From contig JBGAJN010000001.1 in assembly GCA_044224905.1 (NCBI GenBank), positions 496,001 to 560,000 on the forward strand: a stretch of DNA of 64,000 nt, in the 5' to 3' direction. This document shows positions 43,771-49,452 of this stretch, piece by piece; the first letter of the stretch is position 1; each line of letters opens with the position of its first letter. A program made the translations under genes and the position numbers. The stretch is from JBGAJN01 sp044224905. GTDB lineage: Bacteria > Verrucomicrobiota > Verrucomicrobiia > Limisphaerales > JBGAJN01. The notes under the pieces were generated by a model. The model was given only the letters and a program-made list of their open reading frames with translations, was not told where the DNA came from and made no database searches.

Positions 43771-44007
43771 ATGGCTGCAAAATCACTCACCTCGTTCCTG
43801 CTGGCCTGCTTGTTGATGGCGGTCGTTTCCTCCGCCAACGACCGGCGCTGGGCCTCCGCGACGGAAGAGTTGATTAGCTCCGGGCCCACTACCATTTCCA
43901 CTTCGAAAGAAAAGCGCGCGCATCTCGCGCAGGAGATCGCCGAGCGGCATGGCCGCAAGACGAAGGTGGAGTCCTCGGAAAGCGGTTTTCGAATTGTCGT
44001 CGACTAA
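43771..44007 (+). CDS. Small exported protein of unknown function
   Basis: A 78-residue protein with a signal peptide (MAAKSLTSFLLACLLMAVVSS, cleavage near SAND) and a short polar mature part rich in Lys/Arg and Ser. No family is recognised. It is followed by an intrinsic terminator and is convergent with the ClpX-like gene. The 228 bases before it hold no gene that I can support. Confidence 0.5.
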   Translation: MAAKSLTSFLLACLLMAVVSSANDRRWASATEELISSGPTTISTSKEKRAHLAQEIAERHGRKTKVESSESGFRIVVD

Positions 44008-44030
44008 GATTTGTCCCTGCGCGTTCAGAA

Positions 44031-44071
44031 GCGGGCGGTGAAGGTTCCTCACTTCGCCGCCCGCGTTTTTG
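44031..44071 (+). terminator. Intrinsic terminator
   Basis: Stem GCGGGCGG...CCGCCCGC around a GC-rich inner stem (GTGAAGG/TTCCTCAC region) is followed by GTTTTTG. It lies 23 bases after the stop of the small exported protein and before the end of the convergent ClpX-like gene. Confidence 0.75.
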
Positions 44072-44096
44072 TTTGCGCGAAATGCGGACTGAATTC

Positions 44097-45668
44097 TCAG
44101 GCACTGGGCGGTGGTGGAACCGGATTGTTGCGATAGCTCGCCACCACCCATTCGCTCAGGACTTTGTCCGGCGCCTCCACGGCGGCGCGATCGATTTGAA
44201 ATTCCTTCTGGCCGGTGTTCTGGGAAATCAACTTTAGACCGAACTGATAGTCTTTGAACTTCAGCGCGCAGAGATCGCGGACGGACAACGATTGCTCCGC
44301 GGAAAGCGTGAAGATCAAATCCACCGCCGCGTCGCTGAAGATCATTTTCATGCCGTACGCCTCCTCGCACCGCTTCGCGAAATCATCCACGAGCTGACGG
44401 GTGACGCCCCGGGCTTGTTGCTGGTGTTCCGCCATCAGTTGCTTCAACGCGGCCGCGGGATTGTCGACGAGCTCGCGCGAGACGACGAAGCGTTTCACGT
44501 GCGTGGACGGCAGTTCGAATTTGAATTCGCGCAGCACGCGTTCGCACACCGTCATCAAGCCACGCGCACCGGTCTTTTCCTCGCCGGCGAGCTCGGCGAT
44601 ACGCCGCAGACCATCGTCTTGAAACAGAACCTCGATGCCGTAGGCGGCGAAATCCTGTTCGTATTGGCGAATGATGCTGCCCTCGGAGGTCTTCAGAATG
44701 TGGAACAGATCCGCGACGTTGAGTTGCTGGCAGACCACGCGCACGGGCAGACGGCCAATGAACTCGGGCTCGAAGCCAAACTCGATGAAGTCACGCGTTT
44801 GCGCCTGATCGTTCGACTGCGTTGCGAGCCCGGCGGAATCTTCCTTGGAGGCGAATCCAATCGTGGCTTCGCGCAGGCGGCGGCGGACGATTTTCTCCAA
44901 ACCATCGAACGCCCCGCTGACGACGAACAGAATGTGTTTCGTGTTGATGGTCGCCGGCGCTTTCTTGCCGCGCTGATTCAGGTCCATCATCGCTTGAATC
45001 TGGCCGGAGATGTCGTTCGGTGAGCGCGCGGGCACTTCCGTTTCTTCCATCAATTTGAGCAAGTTCGTCTGCACGCCGCGCCCGCTGACATCGCGACCGT
45101 GTTGATTGCTCGCGCTGGCGATCTTGTCGATCTCGTCAATGTAGATGATGCCGTATTGCGCGCGCGCAACATCGCCATCGGCGCGACGCACGAGTTCGCG
45201 CACGAGATCTTCCACATCACCGCCGACGTAACCGGTTTCGGAGAATTTGGTCGCGTCGCCTTTCACGAACGGCACGCCGATCAAGTCGGCCATGCTGCGG
45301 ATGAGATACGTTTTACCCACGCCCGTCGGGCCAAGGAGAATGATGTTCTGCTTGGCGTAGTTCGGATGCTCCTTCCCTTCAAGCGCGAGGCGAACGTGGT
45401 GGTAATGGTCGCACAGCGCCACGCTGAGAACTTTCTTCGCGTCCTCCTGTTGAATCACGAAGCGATCGAGGTAAGCCTTCACCTCGCGCGGCTTGTAATG
45501 GAAACGGAATGCTTCCGACGAGGAGTCCGCAGTTTCGGCGTCGGGCGTTTCGTCAACGGCCGGCTCGGCGGTGGCCCCGAGCTGGCTGAAATGCCGGCGC
45601 ATCATTTCCTGCAGTTGCTTCTGGATTTCTTCCGGTGACGGCGGGCCGTTGAAAGTCGGGCTGCTCAT
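44097..45668 (-). CDS. ClpX-like AAA+ ATPase lacking the zinc-binding domain
   Basis: A 523-residue AAA+ unfoldase. Walker A GPTGVGKT (113-120), Walker B IDEIDK (177-182), arginine finger region FEPEFIGRLPV and sensor 2 TGARGLMTVCERV are all ClpX-like. An IGF tripeptide at 270-272 lies in the place of ClpX's ClpP-docking loop. The N-terminal four-cysteine zinc domain of ClpX is absent; instead there are about 55 residues of acidic, non-conserved sequence. The C-terminal region is also longer. It may be a second ClpX paralogue with different adaptors. The start at 45668 (MSSPTFNG) is the first methionine with plausible coding character. Confidence 0.8.
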   Translation of the reverse strand: MSSPTFNGPPSPEEIQKQLQEMMRRHFSQLGATAEPAVDETPDAETADSSSEAFRFHYKPREVKAYLDRFVIQQEDAKKVLSVALCDHYHHVRLALEGKEHPNYAKQNIILLGPTGVGKTYLIRSMADLIGVPFVKGDATKFSETGYVGGDVEDLVRELVRRADGDVARAQYGIIYIDEIDKIASASNQHGRDVSGRGVQTNLLKLMEETEVPARSPNDISGQIQAMMDLNQRGKKAPATINTKHILFVVSGAFDGLEKIVRRRLREATIGFASKEDSAGLATQSNDQAQTRDFIEFGFEPEFIGRLPVRVVCQQLNVADLFHILKTSEGSIIRQYEQDFAAYGIEVLFQDDGLRRIAELAGEEKTGARGLMTVCERVLREFKFELPSTHVKRFVVSRELVDNPAAALKQLMAEHQQQARGVTRQLVDDFAKRCEEAYGMKMIFSDAAVDLIFTLSAEQSLSVRDLCALKFKDYQFGLKLISQNTGQKEFQIDRAAVEAPDKVLSEWVVASYRNNPVPPPPSA

Positions 45669-45870
45669 AAAGTCACGCAAGCTAACTGATTCGCGACGGC
45701 GCGCAATGCCGCGTGGATTGCCGCGCGCCGACCGTGGGTGTGAATCATTGCGCGGTTGAAATTCGAGCACGGCGAAGGGATGCAACTGAACGGTGGTTCT
45801 GACTCCGAACGCAGCCCCGTCAGGGGCGGAATCTTGGTAGCGTCAAGGTTCAGCGTGGCGAATGAGACGC
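45669..45870. other. Gene-free stretch before the repeat R1
   Basis: Between the ClpX-like start and the first R1 base. Open frames here are short and lack support. The probable promoter of the ClpX-like gene must lie in this part; I could not place it with confidence. Confidence 0.3.
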
Positions 45871-46043
45871 GTCCCGCCGGGACGGCTGAACGGTTCCGTT
45901 GGGTTTTGCCGGGTGGGGCGAGGCTACCGACGAGCCGGCTCAGGGAAGTTTTACCACGGAGACGCGAAGGCGCGGAGGAAGTGAGGATTTCAACCAACCG
46001 AGCCGGCCCCAAACCATCCGCCGCAGTCTATCCTGTGATTAGG
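45871..46043. repeat. R1: 173-base repeat at the end of gene A
   Basis: It matches 46590-46762 without gaps, differing at nine of 173 positions (about 95 percent). It carries a GTCCCGCCGGGAC palindrome and the word ACGCGAAGGCGCGGAGG. On the minus strand it begins at the stop codon of the CPWCG protein gene (46039-46041). Confidence 0.9.
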
Positions 46044-46395
46044 CCGCACGACTCCTCCACCATCTGTCCGACTGAAACTCAGCCGGAATGTCCTGATTGC
46101 CGGGGTCTGTGTAACCGAGCTTGTAGAGTGTCTGATACCACAACTCGCGCTTCGACTCTCGAAGCCTGCTCCCGCACCAAGGGCAGAACTGCATAATGGT
46201 CGCTGCGTATCCATCGTGGCTCACTGGTATCAAATACTCGTCCCACGACGCAATCCAATCAACCACGCGGTTGCGTCCTTGATGTGGCGTCTCGACAGGA
46301 TGCGCAACGTGGTAGGCCATCGTGAGGCAGCAATGGTGCGTCGGGTCAACGTCTCTGGTGCGACAATACTCTCGCTTCTCATCGTCGGATTTCAC
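46039..46395 (-). CDS. Small CPWCG-motif protein, DUF6980-like
   Basis: A 118-residue cytoplasmic protein with His/Cys-rich HHCCLTM near residue 20 and FCPWCGSRL near residue 70, likely a zinc-binding pair, then a C-terminal WYQTLYKLGYTDPG helix and an aromatic end SDRWWRSRAA. The pattern recalls DUF6980-type proteins, often carried in accessory regions. It appears to start with GTG at 46395, 16 bases after a GTTAGGC sequence (46411-46417 on the complement). Function unknown. Confidence 0.6.
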   Translation of the reverse strand: MKSDDEKREYCRTRDVDPTHHCCLTMAYHVAHPVETPHQGRNRVVDWIASWDEYLIPVSHDGYAATIMQFCPWCGSRLRESKRELWYQTLYKLGYTDPGNQDIPAEFQSDRWWRSRAA

Positions 46396-46429
46396 AGTGC
46401 GCGTAGTGCGGCCTAACAGTTAGATTGAG

Positions 46430-46480
46430 CGACAGGATTGTCGTTTATCACTTCCACGGGTTGGAGTCTAAAACTTCACC
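46430..46480. repeat. Short direct repeat, copy 1
   Basis: Starts with the hairpin CGACAGGATTGTCG. The first 29 bases are identical to those at 47439-47467 and the following 22 are nearly so. Each copy lies upstream, on the minus strand, of a small gene. Confidence 0.85.
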
Positions 46481-46519
46481 GAAACCTTGGCCAGCCGGAT
46501 TTTCCCTGCGCGCCCTCCC

Positions 46520-46567
46520 GCGTCTCGGAGAGACGCTTTGAAGCTAGCCCCGGCTTTTAAGCCGGGG
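46520..46567. repeat. Two perfect palindromes in the R2 spacer
   Basis: GCGTCTC-GGA-GAGACGC at 46520-46536 and CCCCGGCTT-TT-AAGCCGGGG at 46548-46567. A similar hairpin (CCCGGCGTT-GA-AACGCCGGG) lies at 47554-47573, 25 bases beyond the collagen gene's stop. Confidence 0.85.
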
Positions 46568-46589
46568 TTCCGGTCCGCGGGTTGCCCGA

Positions 46590-46762
46590 GTCCCGCAGGG
46601 ACGGTTGAACGGTTGCGTTGAGTTTTGCCGGGTGGGGCGAGGCTGCCGACGAGCCGGCTCAGGGAATTTTTACCACGGAGACGCGAAGGCGCGGAGGAAG
46701 TGAGGATTTCAACCAACCGAGCCGGCTCCAAGCCATCCGCCGCAGTCTATCCTGTGTTTAGG
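46590..46762. repeat. R2: 173-base repeat at the end of gene B
   Basis: The second copy of R1. On the minus strand it begins at the TAA stop of the three-helix membrane protein gene (46758-46760). It contains GTCCCGCAGGGAC and the ACGCGAAGGCGCGGAGG word. Confidence 0.9.
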
Positions 46763-47078
46763 ACGTTGGTCGTTGGAAGCGGGAAGAAAGCAAATAAACA
46801 AGAGCAGCAAATGCGAGCACGGGAATAACGCAAAACAGAAACACCGCCACCGGGCCCGCAAAGCCAACGTGGATGAGCAAGAACCACGCGGGATACACAT
46901 TCCACTGGCCGTATGGAGACATATACGTCGGGGCAACGAGAAACGCCGTAGCGAATGATAACATCAGTCGCGCTCGTCGGGTGCGCTGGAACATTCCCCG
47001 AAACCAAAGGCACCACAGCACCACCGCAAGCGGAATGGTCACCGCGAGCGTCTGAAAAAGATAGCCATCAGCGTGCAT
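46758..47078 (-). CDS. Small three-helix membrane protein
   Basis: A 106-residue protein with about three membrane helices (LAVTIPLAVVLWCLWF; LSFATAFLVAPTYM; FAGPVAVFLFCVIPVLAFAALV). No family is recognised. It starts 14 bases after a GTTAGGC sequence (47093-47099 on the complement) and ends in R2. The next gene upstream on the same strand ends at 47220, with an attC-like site between. Confidence 0.55.
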   Translation of the reverse strand: MHADGYLFQTLAVTIPLAVVLWCLWFRGMFQRTRRARLMLSFATAFLVAPTYMSPYGQWNVYPAWFLLIHVGFAGPVAVFLFCVIPVLAFAALVYLLSSRFQRPTS

Positions 47079-47092
47079 GGTAGGTGAAAGCC

Positions 47093-47209
47093 GCCTAACG
47101 CCCCAAGCTCAGGACGCCACGATTGCAACCGCGACGCTCACGCCGCGTTCGCGCTTTCGCGGAGCGAAACAGCTCGGGTGTGGTTCCAATTTTCAGCGCA
47201 AGGTTAAGC
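47093..47209 (-). other. attC-like recombination site
   Basis: On the minus strand it begins GCTTAAC (RYYYAAC consensus) and ends GTTAGGC (GTTRRRY consensus), 117 bases apart. The two ends are complementary but for one base. Inside, ATTGGAACC near the left has a partner ATTGCAACC (reverse complement at right), and CCGCG...CGCGG forms a tip hairpin. It lies between two small minus-strand genes, 10 bases after the stop of one and 14 before the start of the next, as an integron cassette attC would. No integrase is seen in the window. Structure prediction was not run. Confidence 0.4.
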
Positions 47210-47219
47210 CGCGGCGATG

Positions 47220-47408
47220 TCATGACTGAAAATACAGCCGCCATACTGTGAAGACGACAGCACCCAAACCGAGCAGTAAAAGCAACGAGTAGACCACGGC
47301 GAAGGTAATGCGATTCCGCTTCGACTCCTGCCGCGGCTTGCGCCCGAACGCCTGCCCGACCATATCGAGCCCACCAGCCATTGCGTCAAAAATGCCAAAC
47401 GGATTCAT
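47220..47408 (-). CDS. Small single-helix membrane protein
   Basis: A 62-residue protein: a polar N-terminus with MNPFGIFDAMAGG and KPRQESKRNR, then one membrane helix (FAVVYSLLLLLGLGAVVFTVW). No family is recognised. The ATG at 47408 is 30 bases after the second copy of the CGACAGG repeat. Confidence 0.5.
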   Translation of the reverse strand: MNPFGIFDAMAGGLDMVGQAFGRKPRQESKRNRITFAVVYSLLLLLGLGAVVFTVWRLYFQS

Positions 47409-47438
47409 GCGGCTTTACATTGTTATTCCGTTATTCCG

Positions 47439-47489
47439 CGACAGGATTGTCGTTTATCACTTCCACGCTTTGGAGTCTAAGACATCACG
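47439..47489. repeat. Short direct repeat, copy 2
   Basis: Same CGACAGGATTGTCG-led repeat as at 46430, 29 bases identical. It is upstream of the 62-residue membrane protein gene on the minus strand. Confidence 0.85.
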
Positions 47490-47598
47490 GACGTCTTTTC
47501 CATTGGCATATTTTCAATCGTCCCTTCAGGACTCGACCACTTCACCTCTCGCACCCGGCGTTGAAACGCCGGGCTAGGGTCAGGCGTCCCTCGCGGGA

Positions 47599-48252
47599 CT
47601 ATCGGCGCAGCGAGAGAACGAGCGCGTTGTAAGCCAGACGCAATTCTTCCTTTTCCGGATCGGCATACGGGTTGTCGAGCGTGGGGATGGCGTTGGTGTT
47701 GGCGCTGGTGCCGGCTATCGCGGCGTCGAGTTGCGCGGTGCTCACGTCGCCGGGATCGCCCTTGTCGCCTTGGTCACCTTTATCTCCCTTGTCGCCCTTG
47801 TCACCTTGCGGGCCTTGATCGCCTTGCGCGCCGGTCGGACCCGGATCGCCCTTCGGTCCGGGTGGGCCGCCCGGATCGCCGGGGTCGCCTTTGTCGCCTT
47901 TTTCTCCGGGATCACCCTGGTCACCCTTCGGGCCGGGCGGACCACCGGGGTCGCCTGGATCGCCTTTCTCGCCTTGGGGTCCGGGTGGACCTTGCGGACC
48001 CGGATCGCCTTGCGGACCTTGGGGACCGCCGGGATCACCGGGATCGCCTTTGTCTCCTTTCTCGCCCTGCGGGCCTTGGGGGCCGGGGTCGCCGGGCGGT
48101 CCGGCGATGCCGGGCAAGCCTTGCGGTCCCATCGGTCCCGGCGGACCAACGAGGGTGCTGTTTATCTTCTGGTCGAGGGCGTTGAAGTTGTTGCGGAGGA
48201 GGTCGGCGTCGATGACTTCGCCGTTAACCGGTTTGTTGGAGATGAAGGGCAT
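47599..48252 (-). CDS. Collagen-like triple-helix repeat protein
   Basis: A 217-residue protein: about 33 residues of an N-terminal globular start (MPFISNKPVNGEVIDADLL), then about 45 GXY triplets (GPPGPMGPQGLPGIAGPP and so on, rich in GDK and GDP) and a non-collagen C-terminus. Such collagen-like proteins form trimeric surface or appendage fibres in bacteria, or phage tail parts. The GXY run is encoded by nearly identical repeats and may vary in length by slippage. There is no signal peptide. A long hairpin lies 56 bases upstream (48308-48361). Confidence 0.9.
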   Translation of the reverse strand: MPFISNKPVNGEVIDADLLRNNFNALDQKINSTLVGPPGPMGPQGLPGIAGPPGDPGPQGPQGEKGDKGDPGDPGGPQGPQGDPGPQGPPGPQGEKGDPGDPGGPPGPKGDQGDPGEKGDKGDPGDPGGPPGPKGDPGPTGAQGDQGPQGDKGDKGDKGDQGDKGDPGDVSTAQLDAAIAGTSANTNAIPTLDNPYADPEKEELRLAYNALVLSLRR

Positions 48253-48307
48253 AGTTTTACAGAGGTGTTAGTTGGTTGAGTGGATGTTTTTGGAGTGCGG
48301 TCCCCGT

Positions 48308-48361
48308 GGGTAGGGATGCCGCGCTGCGGCGTCCGGTCGGCGCAGCGCGCCGCCCCTACCC
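48308..48361. repeat. Long imperfect hairpin
   Basis: GGGTAGGGATGCCGCGCTGC pairs with GCAGCGCGCCGCCCCTACCC around a GGCGTCCGGTCGGC loop region, giving a long stem with a few mismatches. It has the look of a REP/MITE-like mobile palindrome in the leader of the collagen-like gene. Confidence 0.7.
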
Positions 48362-48409
48362 TCATTTTGATACAGGCTCGAAAGGACTGGTTTTCGGATG
48401 CTTTCACAG

Positions 48410-48775
48410 TTAAGTGGCGGTCTTTTGTCTAAATTGCTGTTTTCCAATGGTTTTTGGCGGTTGGGCGGAGCTTGGGCGCAGCTGCGGGAAAGTTTGGCGC
48501 AGGTGGGAAATCACTTTTCGCAGCTGTAAAATGGTTTCGCGCACCGGTGCCGCCGCTCGGCGCAGCTGGGAAATCTCCCGCCGCAGCTGGGAAACGGCCG
48601 GGCGCAGCTGGGAAACCGTTTTTCCCAGCTGCGAAACCGTTTGGCGCACCTGCGAGAACTTTCCCCGCACCTGCGGCGCGGTCTGGCGCAGCTGCAAAAT
48701 CCCTTTTCCCAGCCGGGAAACGATTCGCCGCAGCTGCGCCCGCGCCCGCCGCAGGTGCGCCAGCCAGCCGGACGG
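48410..48775 (-). CDS. Heptad-repeat open frame in frame with the upstream gene
   Basis: A frame of about 121 codons directly after the UGA stop of the upstream gene, with the same phase. It consists of 14 perfect 7-residue repeats of the form xQLRxxx (SQLRPAV, SQLRREI, LQLRKVI), with no other stop until 48410. The first start codon is TTG 48697; no ribosome site was recognised. It may be translated by stop-codon readthrough, be an independent small coiled-coil protein, or be the unused tail of a gene cut by a stop. Plus-strand frames through the same repeats are also open. Confidence 0.4.
   Translation of the reverse strand, partial: PSGWLAHLRRARAQLRRIVSRLGKGILQLRQTAPQVRGKFSQVRQTVSQLGKTVSQLRPAVSQLRREISQLRRAAAPVRETILQLRKVISHLRQTFPQLRPSSAQPPKTIGKQQFRQKTAT
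48440..48755. repeat. 21-base tandem repeat (about 15 copies)
   Basis: Degenerate 21-base units with the core GCGCAGCTGGGAAA on the plus strand. The period equals seven codons, so every reading frame gains a heptad pattern. Variation between units is mainly outside the GCAGCTG core. Confidence 0.85.
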
Positions 48776-49147
48776 TCAGGGAGTCGGCGGCGGCGGGGTG
48801 GGTGAACTGCCGCCATTGCCGCGGAGTTTGGAGCGGATGCGCGCGCCTTCCTTGCCCTCGGGCGTGGTCTTGCCGAGCTTGCTGATGGCGGCGTCGAGAG
48901 TGGAGCTGGCGAGCTTGTAGAGGTCGTCGGCGAGGCCTTGGACTTCGTCGGTCTTGTTCTTCAACGCGGTCTTCATGCTCTCCTGATTCTGATCCTCGGT
49001 GCTGAAGGTGGCGCAGTCATCTCCGAGCTGCGTCATGTCGGCGGTGGGGTCGTAACTCTTGGCGACCAGGGTCGGCTTGTACTTCATGAGAAAGGCTTTG
49101 ACCTCGGTGGTAAAGCCGATGAGTGCGGATGGTTTGATGTTCGACAT
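48776..49147 (-). CDS. Small helical protein with proline-rich tail
   Basis: A 123-residue protein: mostly helical (FTTEVKAFLMKYKPTLVAK; QGLADDLYKLASSTLDAAI), ending in SSPTPPPPTP. No family is recognised. The start MSNIKPSALI at 49147 was chosen because upstream frame residues look non-coding. After its UGA (next base C) the same frame stays open for about 120 codons of heptad repeats. The collagen-like gene follows on the same strand. Confidence 0.55.
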   Translation of the reverse strand: MSNIKPSALIGFTTEVKAFLMKYKPTLVAKSYDPTADMTQLGDDCATFSTEDQNQESMKTALKNKTDEVQGLADDLYKLASSTLDAAISKLGKTTPEGKEGARIRSKLRGNGGSSPTPPPPTP

Positions 49148-49452
49148 ATGCTTCTGCTTTCTATGTGACACCGCCGCTCCGGCGGCTTGGTAGACGGCGC
49201 CGCTGCCGTAGGTTGCTTGTCCGTAGAGTGGAGCCATAGCGGTGTTGTTCGGAGGCGACCCTACCAATTGGTTTACCTCCTGTCTGTCAGGTAGGTCTGG
49301 CAATAGTTGTAAGGGAAAAGATTACAGCTACCCGGGGAATCCCCGGGGGCGGAATTCCTCGGGTCGCGGGCGGTACGGCAACGCGCCCCGGAGCCGGGGC
49401 CACGGGGCGCGTTGGTTTCTACGGAGAGGATTGGTTGCCTAAACGGTCGGCA
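49148..49452. other. Gene-free region with GC-rich palindromes
   Basis: No supported gene. It holds CCCGGGGAATCCCCGGG at 49331-49347 and an inverted pair AACGCGCCCCG (49380-49390) / CGGGGCGCGTT (49403-49413), both downstream of glgB on the minus strand. No T-run follows, so they are not textbook terminators. Confidence 0.5.

Noticed and set aside
48440..48755. Possible CRISPR array from the 21-base repeats
   Set aside because: The units adjoin each other without spacers and vary internally; this is a tandem repeat with a 7-codon period.
48414..48920. Plus-strand frames through the heptad repeats
   Set aside because: The 21-base period opens several frames at once. The plus frames continue into the antisense of the 123-residue gene and have unlikely compositions (runs of Arg, Trp and Cys).
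49380..49413. Intrinsic terminator for glgB
   Set aside because: The inverted pair is strong but neither strand has a T-run after it.
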